Shown here one piece after another: positions 14,336 to 21,077 of a DNA stretch of 50,788 nt. The notes below the pieces were generated by a model, which did not search any database, was not told where the DNA came from, and saw only the letters and a list, made by a program, of their open reading frames with translations. The stretch's first letter is position 1. Each line of letters starts with the position of its first letter. The stretch comes from Bacteroidales bacterium UBA3290 (GTDB lineage Bacteria > Bacteroidota > Bacteroidia > Bacteroidales > UBA932), in assembly GCA_002361615.1 (NCBI GenBank), contig DETK01000003.1:1-50788 (forward strand). Reading direction: 5' to 3'. The position numbers and the translations under genes were made by a program.

Positions 14336-15325
14336 TTATCGAGACGAATCATACTTCATGCAAAGACAACGTGCGAGTTGGGCTTCCGTAATCGTTTTGC
14401 CTCCGAACAACGAATCTTTCCGCTGGTATCGCATAGCCAGATACTTCTGCCAGAGGATGTCGTATAGCTTTGCCCGCTTGGAAAACGGAAGCGCATAGAC
14501 AGAAGCCTCCTCAGGATTCCTGAACAGGTTCGGCAAGACCTGATTGTCGATCAACCCGCAGAGTTCCAAATCGGTCATCCGGCCGTAATTGACTTTCCCC
14601 TGTTCAAAGGTACGCGTGAAGCGGGGGTCAAAATCCGGAACACCGTTCTCAATGCTTTCCAACGTGACAGGCTCGGTGTCATTCTCCTTGCGCTGTTCCT
14701 GAAGGTCCCGTTCCTCATCGGACTGCCGGTTCATCTGGAACACGAAATTCCTCGGGGAAATATAGAGTTCTTCGACATAAGCCGTGTCCAGTATATCTTC
14801 CGGAAGCAACATTCCGGAGGGACCCATTCTGTATTGAGCCGGAAGGCTGATGTTTGAAGGCAGATAGTGGTAACGTTTTGATGAAGGAAGCGATTCGTGC
14901 GTTATTTCTTTCCCCAACTGCTTTCGGAAAAAAGCGTTGGCCGAACAGTGCGGATAGTCGAAAGGCGTCGCAGCCAGACCATGGTGTAATCCCTGACGAT
15001 TGACATAGTTGAGCGCTGCCAGGGTGTGATAGAGTCCTTCGACCTCCAACAGGAAGAAATGCTTTTCACCCAGCCTTCCTTTTCGTTTGTATTTTGTGTT
15101 GAAATAGCGGGAATACGCGTTCCTGTTGCGGAACATCAACTCCCGAGGGTTGTCTGACTGCGCCATGCTATGATGGTGCGTTGACATCCGGCCCTCGGCC
15201 AGTGCACGGGACTCCGTCGTCAAGGCAGCGACGGCAAAACAATTGAAACCGACAGCCAGGTCGGTTTCGTTGCGAAACAAAACTTCGTCGTGGGACGAAA
15301 GACAAAGATGAACCGTCTTTCTCAT
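14336..15325 (-). CDS. REP-associated tyrosine transposase-like protein (Y1/HUH, RAYT-like)
   Basis: A 329-residue protein from MRKTVHLCLSSHDEV; a GTG at 15358 is a possible longer start. The first 130 residues match the Y1 transposase/RAYT layout: a metal-binding HUH triad seen as THHH (His50-52), then RNAYSRYFNTKYKRKGRLGE, which parallels RYFNxKYxRxGxLWE of RAYTs, then YHTLAALNYVNRQGLHHGL, parallel to YIELNPVRAGL, with Tyr107 as the likely nucleophile, and DYPHCSA. A C-terminal domain of about 190 residues is unlike classic RAYTs. RAYTs act on REP hairpins; here near-identical paired-hairpin elements lie on both sides. Confidence 0.75.
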   Translation of the reverse strand: MRKTVHLCLSSHDEVLFRNETDLAVGFNCFAVAALTTESRALAEGRMSTHHHSMAQSDNPRELMFRNRNAYSRYFNTKYKRKGRLGEKHFFLLEVEGLYHTLAALNYVNRQGLHHGLAATPFDYPHCSANAFFRKQLGKEITHESLPSSKRYHYLPSNISLPAQYRMGPSGMLLPEDILDTAYVEELYISPRNFVFQMNRQSDEERDLQEQRKENDTEPVTLESIENGVPDFDPRFTRTFEQGKVNYGRMTDLELCGLIDNQVLPNLFRNPEEASVYALPFSKRAKLYDILWQKYLAMRYQRKDSLFGGKTITEAQLARCLCMKYDSSR

Positions 15326-15507
15326 GGCATTCCTTCCTCCATCTTCAATCTCCTGCACACCACCCCGCTCCGCGAACCATTCGCTTCATCAGGAATGCTG
15401 TCAGATGCCCTCACGCCTTGCAAAAATTGTGCTGCAACCACGACTGGCAGCATAATTGTTATAGTGGCCATTGGGGTGTTGTTACTACCCGATTAGAACA
15501 GCTTGTT
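15326..15507. other. Divergent intergenic region
   Basis: It separates the leftward RAYT-like gene from the rightward secreted protein gene. I see no consensus TAnnTTTG box in either direction, which suggests weak or unusual promoters. Confidence 0.3.
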
Positions 15508-16383
15508 ATGAAGTGGACCCGACTGCTTCTCGTTTCATTATTATTAATTACCCACAGTGTTTCCGCCTGGGGGCAATGTGACTTGCATATTGACTATTCT
15601 GTCATGGATTTGCCTGCTGATTCACACGGGATACTGAGATTGCTGCGACCGGATGGGACGGAATCCCTATTGTTTAGTGATTCCTGCAGGCAGACGGAAA
15701 TAGTCTGCCCCTTGGATCAACTTGGGGAATATCGGCTTGAAGCGACTTTTGTAAATGACTCAAACCAAAATGAGTCACTGGAACAGATTTTCAGTCTTAC
15801 GGGTGAAGAGTATCTTGTAGAATCGATGGTTCGTTTTCGACGGGAACCTATGGATTTGTCAGATTGGCGTTGTAAAGATTCCATTCCCTCGGGTTTCTTC
15901 ACAATTACCAAGTGTTTACGCCCCTCCCCTTTAGTCAAAATCAAGTACCTATACACAAACGGAAGAAAAGGAGACGAGTTTCCGGGGCCATTTTTTTCAA
16001 TTATAAATGAGAGTCAGGATACCCTCTACGGAGAGTGGCTTCCTGGCTATTTCTGGGGGTCACTTTCCCGATGGGAGGAGGGAGAATACGTCGGTTATTA
16101 CGTTGGAAATATTGACACGGATTGGGTTGAGGAACCGCCTTTATTCCCCGGTCAAGAGAAAACAGCCTGGGTAGCGAGTTTTGGAAGATTCACTCCGCCA
16201 GGAAAATATCGTTTCTGTTTGTATTACACTACGGACAGTCCCTATGCCCCTTACACTACGGACAGTCCCTATGCCCCTAAACAATCGGCTGGGCTTACAA
16301 GGGAAACAAAGACCTTCAGATGGTGGAGTTCCGTCTCAAATTGGTATCTCCTCACTTGTGATTTTGAACTGGCCACAGAATGA
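15508..16383 (+). CDS. Secreted protein of unknown function, 3' end formed by the repeat element
   Basis: A 291-residue protein with a signal peptide (MKWTRLLLVSLLLITHSVSAWG), then a mature part rich in Asp, Ser and aromatic residues, probably beta-rich. No family is recognised. Residues 240-257 are an exact duplication of YTTDSPYAP encoded by a perfect 2 x 27-bp tandem repeat (16225-16278). The last four codons and the TGA stop lie inside the 120-bp repeat copy B, so insertion of that element probably cut the original end. Confidence 0.7.
   Translation: MKWTRLLLVSLLLITHSVSAWGQCDLHIDYSVMDLPADSHGILRLLRPDGTESLLFSDSCRQTEIVCPLDQLGEYRLEATFVNDSNQNESLEQIFSLTGEEYLVESMVRFRREPMDLSDWRCKDSIPSGFFTITKCLRPSPLVKIKYLYTNGRKGDEFPGPFFSIINESQDTLYGEWLPGYFWGSLSRWEEGEYVGYYVGNIDTDWVEEPPLFPGQEKTAWVASFGRFTPPGKYRFCLYYTTDSPYAPYTTDSPYAPKQSAGLTRETKTFRWWSSVSNWYLLTCDFELATE
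16225..16278 (+). repeat. Perfect tandem duplication, 2 x 27 bp
   Basis: Units 16225-16251 and 16252-16278 are identical and in frame, giving YTTDSPYAP twice. The lack of any difference suggests a recent slippage event or allelic length variation. Confidence 0.95.
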
Positions 16384-16490
16384 AGATTCGCCCTGTAGCG
16401 TTCATTCTGTGGCCTTGTTTTCAGCCAAATCGCCGTATATCCGGCCACAGTATGGAAATCCAGCCTCAAATCTTCATTCTGTGGCCAGAA
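16371..16490. repeat. 120-bp paired-hairpin element, copy B
   Basis: Hairpin 1 (16371-16414) has a perfect 14-bp stem; hairpin 2 (16443-16486) has a 12-bp stem with one mismatch; the linker is 28 nt. The outer ends form a perfect 19-bp inverted repeat (16369-16387 with 16470-16488). It has the same orientation as copy A, 2730 bp away. Seven substitutions separate the copies, and only one arm of hairpin 1 is changed in copy A. Confidence 0.9.
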
Positions 16491-16615
16491 TCCCCAGAAA
16501 GGGAGCCTTTTCTCGTACCCGGAGCCCGGAGGTTATCCTTCCGGGCGGTATTCAAATAACTACTTTCTTCATTGGTCTATATCCTTTCTTTATCTAAAGC
16601 TAAGGTATAGCTAAA

Positions 16616-16630
16616 ATTTAATATATGCAA
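16616..16630 (+). promoter_or_regulatory. 15-bp box shared by both 77-residue genes
   Basis: ATTTAATATATGCAA is identical to 11718-11732. It ends 73 nt before this ATG and 74 nt before the ATG of copy 1. In copy 1 it forms the centre and right half of the 21-bp palindrome; here the left half is different. Confidence 0.5.
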
Positions 16631-16670
16631 TTATTTTATAGCTTATTTTTAATTTTAGCACTATTTTATT

Positions 16671-16678
16671 TATCTTTG
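16671..16678 (+). promoter_or_regulatory. -7 box of the second 77-residue gene
   Basis: TATCTTTG, full match to TAnnTTTG, 25 nt before the ATG at 16704. The -33 region is a T-run without an exact TTTG. Confidence 0.55.
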
Positions 16679-16703
16679 TCGAATATGATAGATATTGATA
16701 GTT

Positions 16704-16937
16704 ATGGAGCACAAAACAAAGCAGGTACGAGCCATCGTACATTTAGAGAAGGATGGCAAGCATTACTACTATGGAAATTTGAAAGCTCTAACCGACAGCT
16801 GGAGCAAAGAGGATATTGGTGTGTCTTATTCTTACTTGAAGAACCTCAACATTGATGAAAACAAGCCATACCAAAACGATAAATGTGTCATCCGAAGAGG
16901 CATAATTCTCACATCCGCGAGACGTAACTCCTTGTAA
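16704..16937 (+). CDS. 77-residue orphan protein, copy 2
   Basis: A paralogue of the protein at 11807-12040, of the same length, sharing VHLEKDG, HYYYGNLKAL, YLKNLNIDE, KPYQNDKC and IRRGII. Its codons are more AT-rich than those of copy 1, so the two did not arise by a recent duplication in place. The function is unknown. The ATG at 16704 is chosen over an upstream TTG because it lines up with copy 1. A small winged-helix-like gene follows 42 nt later. Confidence 0.8.
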   Translation: MEHKTKQVRAIVHLEKDGKHYYYGNLKALTDSWSKEDIGVSYSYLKNLNIDENKPYQNDKCVIRRGIILTSARRNSL

Positions 16938-16952
16938 TTCATAAATAATCAT

Positions 16953-16960
16953 TATCTTTG
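16953..16960 (+). promoter_or_regulatory. -7 box upstream of the 64-residue protein gene
   Basis: TATCTTTG matches TAnnTTTG; a CTTG sits 18 bp upstream. It lies 20 nt before the ATG at 16980. Confidence 0.5.
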
Positions 16961-16979
16961 CAAATAAAGCTAAACAGAA

Positions 16980-17174
16980 ATGACAAGCAACGAATTATAC
17001 ATCCTTCGGCAATTACACAACAAAGCCGACAAAACGATGATTAACCACCTTCACAAAGATTTAGAGAACCTTAAGAATCGTGGATTAATATCGTGCCTTT
17101 TTGATGAACAAGGAGATGTTATTATCGCTTCTATCACTCCTAAAGGAAGAAAAGAATTGAATAAAAATCTTTGA
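16980..17174 (+). CDS. Small winged-helix-like protein
   Basis: A 64-residue protein with the pattern of half a MarR-type winged helix: helix-forming LYILRQLHNKADKTMI, a recognition-helix-like LHKDLENLKNRGLIS, then a beta wing with DVIIASITPKGRKELNK. The TPKGR segment is typical of MarR/PadR-like proteins just after the wing. It may be a small DNA-binding regulator of its neighbours. The low GC and the promoter box just upstream support a real gene. Its stop lies 23 nt before the next start. Confidence 0.6.
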   Translation: MTSNELYILRQLHNKADKTMINHLHKDLENLKNRGLISCLFDEQGDVIIASITPKGRKELNKNL

Positions 17175-17197
17175 CACAACACAATAACTTTCTTGAG

Positions 17198-17893
17198 ATG
17201 AATAAGCTTTCGTTTGTTTTCGCGCTAATACTGTTTCACTGCACCTTGTCTGCGCAGGTTAAACCCGATGACATTCCCATTGAATCAAGTTTCTCACACG
17301 TATTTTATTCCGACAATGATGTTGCCTCCAAGATGACTAACGCGAAAACGTGGATAGCCAAAACTTATGGAGATTATAAATCCGTTTTACAATTTGAGGA
17401 TTCTGACAAGGCGCGTATTATCATTAAAGGTGTCTCCCCTTTAAAAACCCATTTAAATTTTGATACAGGAGGAAAAAAGGAGTTATCTGTGACATACACT
17501 ATTACTTTTGACTTCAAAGAAGATAGATACCGTATCTTGTTCGATAATGTTGGCATTCACGAGTATTATAAATTTGGTAGAAATACAACTCCTCATGACT
17601 CTGACTGGCCTGTTAGCCATATTATAACAACGCGTTTGCCTGAATTGAGTATTCGATATAATTCAGCTCAATTAGATTCTCTTAATGCGCTTCAGGGTCT
17701 CTCAAAACAGGAGACGAGAAAAGTCGAAAAAGAAAAACGAGAGCTTTTAAAAATAATTGAGGAGCAACAAGAAAATCTGGCTAAAGAACAAGTGATTACC
17801 GATGACTACACTTCGCGGTTCAAGAGAATTTTCAGTGATTTATTTAACAGCGCCGCTAAAGAGATATCATCTACAACTTATGATGACTTTTGA
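17198..17893 (+). CDS. DUF4468 domain-containing secreted protein
   Basis: A 231-residue protein with a signal peptide (MNKLSFVFALILFHCTLSAQ). Residues 30-140 fit DUF4468, a Bacteroidetes family with a TBP-like fold: AKTWIAKTYGDYKSVLQFED, ARIIIKG, and YTITFDFKEDRYRILFDNV. A Lys/Glu-rich coiled-coil follows (residues 170-205). The role is unknown; such proteins are periplasmic or exported. It may share a transcript with the winged-helix gene and ends at a strong terminator. Confidence 0.75.
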   Translation: MNKLSFVFALILFHCTLSAQVKPDDIPIESSFSHVFYSDNDVASKMTNAKTWIAKTYGDYKSVLQFEDSDKARIIIKGVSPLKTHLNFDTGGKKELSVTYTITFDFKEDRYRILFDNVGIHEYYKFGRNTTPHDSDWPVSHIITTRLPELSIRYNSAQLDSLNALQGLSKQETRKVEKEKRELLKIIEEQQENLAKEQVITDDYTSRFKRIFSDLFNSAAKEISSTTYDDF

Positions 17894-17914
17894 TAAGTTT
17901 AACACAAAATAATA

Positions 17915-17957
17915 AGGTGATACGCACTGGTTCTGCGTATCACCTCTTTTTTTTTTA
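17915..17957 (+). terminator. Strong terminator after the DUF4468 gene
   Basis: A perfect 12-bp stem (17915-17926 with 17934-17945), a 7-nt loop and a run of 11 T. It shares the ATAAGGTGA start and TCACCTC end with the terminator at 12505. Confidence 0.95.
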
Positions 17958-18016
17958 GAATGATACGGTTTTTGGAGGGCAAAGGGAAGAAAGGGAAATT
18001 ATCGAAACGGGCTACT

Positions 18017-18096
18017 GGCCATGAATACCGGCCTTTGTTATGGCCGACCCAGTTAAAATAGCCATCTGGCCATAAAATAATAGGGCTTTTATGGCC
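18017..18096. repeat. Second type of paired GGCC hairpin
   Basis: Two hairpins of 29 nt each, 18017-18045 (6-bp GGCCAT stem) and 18068-18096 (perfect 10-bp GGCCATAAAA stem), are separated by 22 nt. The plan, two equal-length hairpins with GGCC ends, is the same as in the 120-bp elements, but stems and linker differ. No gene lies between 17894 and 18243; the region also holds a terminator and a promoter. Confidence 0.6.
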
Positions 18097-18205
18097 GACA
18101 GATCTGTTCCGGGCCTCCATCCTTTCCTGAGGCATCAAAAGATAACATCTCCGAGTATTGGTAAAAATTAAAAAACGTCTTTTCGGATTATTTGTCAATT
18201 ATTTG

Positions 18206-18213
18206 TATATTTG
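18206..18213 (+). promoter_or_regulatory. -7 box of the YegP-like gene
   Basis: TATATTTG, a full match, 30 nt before the ATG at 18244. A TTTC lies 21 bp upstream in the -33 position. Confidence 0.6.
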
Positions 18214-18243
18214 TAGGGTATATACATTTAAACAATTCACGCT

Positions 18244-18570
18244 ATGGCAAAATTTGAAATCTCCGTGAGAAAGAACGGCGAATTCCAGTTCAATCTCAAG
18301 GCCTCGAACGGCGAGGTCATCCTCACCAGCGAAGGCTACACGACGAAGGCCGCCTGCCTCAACGGCGTCGAATCCGTGAAGAAGAACTCCGCTACCGAAG
18401 AGCGCTACGAGAAACTCGTCGCAAAGAACGGCAAGCCGTATTTCAACCTGAAAGCCACCAACGGCCAGATCATCGGCCAGAGCCAGATGTATGCTTCGGA
18501 GCGCAACCGCAACAACGGCATCGCTTCGGTGATGAAAAACGCTCCCGTGGCAGAAGTCGTGGAAGTCTAG
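18244..18570 (+). CDS. YegP family protein (two DUF1508 repeats)
   Basis: A 108-residue protein made of two tandem DUF1508 units: residues 1-50 (FEISVRKNGEFQFNLKASNG, then SEGYTTKAACLNGVESVKKN) and 55-100 (YFNLKATNGQIIGQSQMYAS, then NNGIASVMKNAP). The family forms small beta/alpha dimers; its function is not settled. Codon use is GC-rich and strongly biased, like the ribosomal genes, which suggests high expression and marks the return to core sequence. It has its own promoter and terminator. Confidence 0.93.
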   Translation: MAKFEISVRKNGEFQFNLKASNGEVILTSEGYTTKAACLNGVESVKKNSATEERYEKLVAKNGKPYFNLKATNGQIIGQSQMYASERNRNNGIASVMKNAPVAEVVEV

Positions 18571-18592
18571 CGGACCCCCGCCCTTGGCACAT

Positions 18593-18627
18593 AAAGCCGG
18601 CCCCTTTTTCATAGGGCCGGCTTTTTT
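18593..18627 (+). terminator. Terminator after the YegP-like gene
   Basis: An 11-bp stem (18593-18603 with 18614-18624) with a GCCGGCCC core, followed by T to 18627. Confidence 0.85.
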
Positions 18628-18682
18628 CGATACATTTTTGAAAAAATTCAAAATTATTTATTGTTATTCAATAATTATTTTC

Positions 18683-18690
18683 TATATTTG
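18683..18690 (+). promoter_or_regulatory. -7 box of the NfeD-like/flotillin transcript
   Basis: TATATTTG, 22 nt before the ATG at 18713, with an ATTG 19 bp upstream. Confidence 0.6.
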
Positions 18691-18712
18691 CAAAAACTTA
18701 AACGCTACAGTC

Positions 18713-19324
18713 ATGATCTCAACCTGGTGGGCATCCCTTTCCGTGATAATGAAGATCCTTTGGGGCGTTACCCTGACCGCTTCCCTGATCTTCCTCATCC
18801 AAAGCATTATGACCTTCATCGGAGCCGATGCGGGTGAAGGCGGCATCGACGCCGACGTCGACACGGGCTTCGAATCCGACGACGCCGACGCGACGGTGGA
18901 AGGCGGAACCAATCTCTACACTTTCCGCAACTTCGTAAACTTCATCCTGGGCTTCGGCTGGTCGGCCATCCTCCTGCAGGACAAGATCCAGTCCGTCCCC
19001 CTGCTGCTGATCGTATCGGCCGTCATCGGCGTGGCGCTGGTCGCCGTCGTGATGTACCTCTTCAAATGGCTCAGCAGCATGCAGCAATCCGGCAACATCA
19101 ACGTCTATAAATCGGCCGTGGGCTGCATCGGCTCGGTCTACCTGACCATACCCGGCGAGCGCAAGGGCGAAGGCAAGGTACAGATCTCCATCAACAGCGC
19201 CGTCCGCGAATACAACGCCCTGACCGACGGCGATCCGCTCAAGACCGGCACCCAGATCCGCGTGGTCGAGGTGCTCAGCCCCGACACGCTGCTGGTCGAA
19301 CCCCTCGAATCACTGATTGTCTAA
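18713..19324 (+). CDS. NfeD-like (YuaF-like) membrane protein
   Basis: A 203-residue protein. A membrane helix near residues 12-37 is followed by an acidic Gly/Asp segment (DADVDTGFESDDADATVEGG), a pair of membrane helices (about 70-118) and a C-terminal beta-rich OB-like domain (GCIGSVYLTIPG, then VEVLSPDTLLVEPLE). This layout and the flotillin gene 19 nt downstream match the YuaF-YuaG (NfeD-flotillin) pairs, in which the two proteins act together in the cytoplasmic membrane. The protease domain of long NfeD forms is absent. Confidence 0.8.
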   Translation: MISTWWASLSVIMKILWGVTLTASLIFLIQSIMTFIGADAGEGGIDADVDTGFESDDADATVEGGTNLYTFRNFVNFILGFGWSAILLQDKIQSVPLLLIVSAVIGVALVAVVMYLFKWLSSMQQSGNINVYKSAVGCIGSVYLTIPGERKGEGKVQISINSAVREYNALTDGDPLKTGTQIRVVEVLSPDTLLVEPLESLIV

Positions 19325-19343
19325 TCCTCTATAAAGAATAACC

Positions 19344-20759
19344 ATGGAACTCTATCTGATCCTGATTCTCGTGGCGGTGATCTTCGTGACCTTTACCGCC
19401 ATCCTGCGGCGCTACAAACGCTGCCCCTCCGACAAGATCCTGGTCATCTACGGTAAGACCGGTAAAAACAAGGAAGGCGGCATCTCCTCGGCCCGCTGCA
19501 TCCACGGCGGCGCTTCCTTCATCTGGCCTGTTTTCCAGAGCTATGCCTTCCTCGACCTGACCCCGATCTCGATCGAGTGCAACCTGACCAACGCCCTTTC
19601 CAAGCAGAACATCCGCGTCGACGTGCCCTGCCGCTTCACCGTGGGTATCTCCACCGAGCCCGAGAACATGAACAACGCGGCCGAGCGTCTGCTGGGCCTG
19701 ACCACCGAACAGATCCAGAACATCGCGACCGATATCCTCTTCGGTCAGCTCCGTCTGGTCATCGCGACCATGGACATCGAGGAGATCAACGCCGACCGCG
19801 ACAAGTTCCTGGCCAACGTCTCCACCAACGTGGAAGCCGAACTCCGCAAGATCGGCCTGAAGCTGATCAACGTCAACGTAACCGATATCCGCGACGAATC
19901 GGGCTACATCGAGGCGCTCGGTAAGGAAGCCGCCGCCAAGGCCATCAACGACGCCAAGAAGAGCGTGGCCGAGCAGAACCGTTTCGGTGAGATCGGTAAG
20001 GCCGAAGCCGACAGGGACAAGGATATCCGGATCGCCGAGACCACCCGCGACACCCGTATCCGTACCGCCGACGCCAATGCGAAGGCCGTCGAAGGTGAGA
20101 ACAACTCGAAGATCGCCATTGCCCAGTCCGATGCGGCACGCCGTGAAAAACAGGCCGAGGCCGAGCGCCTGGCCGTAGCAGCAGAGAAGGTGCAGGCCGC
20201 TAAGGCGCTCGAAGAGGCGTACAAGAGCGAGCGCGACGCTGAGCTCGCCCGTGCCGAACGTGAAAAAGCCACGCAGCAGGCCAATATCGTGGTGGCCGCC
20301 CAGATCGAGAAGGAGAAAGCCATCATCGACGCCGAGGCAGAAGCCGAGCAGATCCGCCGCAAGGCCAAAGGTGAGGCCGACGCCATCTTCGCCAAGATGG
20401 ACGCCCAGGCCCGCGGTACTCTGGAGATCCTCTCCAAGCAGGCGGCTGGTTTCGGTCAGTTGGTAGCGGCCGCCGGTGGCGACGCCCAGCAGGCCATCAC
20501 CATGCTGATCACCGACAAACTGCCCGAACTGGTGGCTACGCAGGTCGAAGCCGTCAAGGGCATCAACATCGACAAGGTCACTGTCTGGGACACCGGCAAC
20601 GGTGCCGAAGGCAAGACCGCCACGTCCAACTTCATCTCGGGTCTGATGAAATCGGTACCCCCGCTCGAGGACCTCTTCAAGCTGGCCGGCATGGAACTGC
20701 CGTCCTATTTGAAAGGAAAATCCGTCGAATCCGTTGAAGTAAAAGAAGAGGAAGCGTAA
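19344..20759 (+). CDS. floT: Flotillin family protein (YuaG/FloT-like)
   Basis: A 471-residue protein with one N-terminal membrane segment (MELYLILILVAVIFVTFTA), an SPFH/band-7 domain (about 30-200, including TPISIECNLTNALSKQNIRV and GLTTEQIQNIATDILFG), and a long Ala/Glu-rich coiled-coil (about 200-370) typical of flotillins. It ends in a helical region with PPLEDLFKLAG. Bacterial flotillins scaffold membrane microdomains and affect fluidity and secretion. It is probably partnered with the NfeD-like protein upstream. A short XRE gene follows by 3 nt. Confidence 0.93.
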   Translation: MELYLILILVAVIFVTFTAILRRYKRCPSDKILVIYGKTGKNKEGGISSARCIHGGASFIWPVFQSYAFLDLTPISIECNLTNALSKQNIRVDVPCRFTVGISTEPENMNNAAERLLGLTTEQIQNIATDILFGQLRLVIATMDIEEINADRDKFLANVSTNVEAELRKIGLKLINVNVTDIRDESGYIEALGKEAAAKAINDAKKSVAEQNRFGEIGKAEADRDKDIRIAETTRDTRIRTADANAKAVEGENNSKIAIAQSDAARREKQAEAERLAVAAEKVQAAKALEEAYKSERDAELARAEREKATQQANIVVAAQIEKEKAIIDAEAEAEQIRRKAKGEADAIFAKMDAQARGTLEILSKQAAGFGQLVAAAGGDAQQAITMLITDKLPELVATQVEAVKGINIDKVTVWDTGNGAEGKTATSNFISGLMKSVPPLEDLFKLAGMELPSYLKGKSVESVEVKEEEA

Positions 20760-20762
20760 GTC

Positions 20763-20969
20763 ATGCCTATCATCATCAACGTTGACGTCATGTTGGCTCG
20801 GAGAAAGATGTCTTCGGGAGAATTGGCTCAAAAGATAGGCATTTCTGCAGCTAACCTTTCCATTCTCAAGACAGGCAAGGCCAAAGCGGTGCGCTTCACG
20901 ACCCTCGAAGCCATCTGCAAGGCCCTGGACTGCCAGCCCGGCGACCTGCTGGAGTACCGGCAGGAGTGA
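20763..20969 (+). CDS. Small XRE-family HTH regulator (YozG-like)
   Basis: A 68-residue protein that is a single helix-turn-helix domain: MLARRKMSSGELAQKIGIS, then AANLSILKTGKAKAVRFTTL and CKALDCQPGDLLEY. The family resembles the YozG/Cro-CI short regulators. It starts 3 nt after the flotillin stop, so it is the third gene of that transcript and may regulate it. It has no effector domain. Confidence 0.9.
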   Translation: MPIIINVDVMLARRKMSSGELAQKIGISAANLSILKTGKAKAVRFTTLEAICKALDCQPGDLLEYRQE

Positions 20970-20996
20970 GTTTCCCGGCCGCGGCCGGAACCCTGA

Positions 20997-21035
20997 GGAT
21001 GGGGCTGTCTTTCGGGACAGTCCCATCCTTTGTTC
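20997..21035 (+). terminator. Terminator after the flotillin operon
   Basis: A 13-bp stem with one G-U pair (20997-21009 with 21016-21028), a 6-nt loop and a T-rich tail. Confidence 0.8.
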
Positions 21036-21047
21036 ATCATTTTTGTG

Positions 21048-21055
21048 TATATTTG
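21048..21055 (+). promoter_or_regulatory. -7 box of the heptose gene set
   Basis: TATATTTG, 22 nt before the ATG at 21078. No exact -33 box at the right distance. Confidence 0.55.
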
Positions 21056-21077
21056 TAGGATTGATTATTATCCCTGC

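Larger units (their letters stand above)
16491..16703. other. AT-rich upstream region of the second 77-residue gene
   Basis: No gene is seen. It holds a small GC hairpin (CCCGGA with TCCGGG near 16525-16546), the 15-bp box shared with the first copy (16616-16630) and a TATCTTTG -7 box (16671-16678). Confidence 0.5.
11057..18180. mobile_element. Accessory island beside tRNA-Leu, mosaic and partly decayed
   Basis: Between the tRNA-Leu terminator and the YegP gene the sequence is visibly more AT-rich than its neighbours. It carries recombinase remnants, two copies of a 77-residue orphan gene, an immunity-type protein, a transposase-like gene with flanking repeats and several secreted proteins, and has no housekeeping genes. 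The left edge is well supported by the recombinase tail abutting the tRNA terminator. The right edge is only a change in composition; no matching attachment repeat was found. Confidence 0.5.

Noticed and set aside
13641..16490. CRISPR array
   Set aside because: There are only two repeat copies, 2.7 kb apart, with genes between them and no cas genes in the window.
16515..16526. A 12-bp inverted copy of the tRNA-Leu 3' end (GGCTCCGGGTAC) as a possible island attachment site
   Set aside because: The match is short, in the wrong orientation for a direct attachment repeat, and does not extend on either side. It may be chance in a GC-rich patch.
19329..21026. A 565-codon open frame on the minus strand opposite the flotillin and XRE genes
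   Set aside because: It is a by-product of GC-rich codon bias in the real genes. It has no domain, signal peptide or promoter, and the plus strand encodes clear flotillin and XRE proteins.
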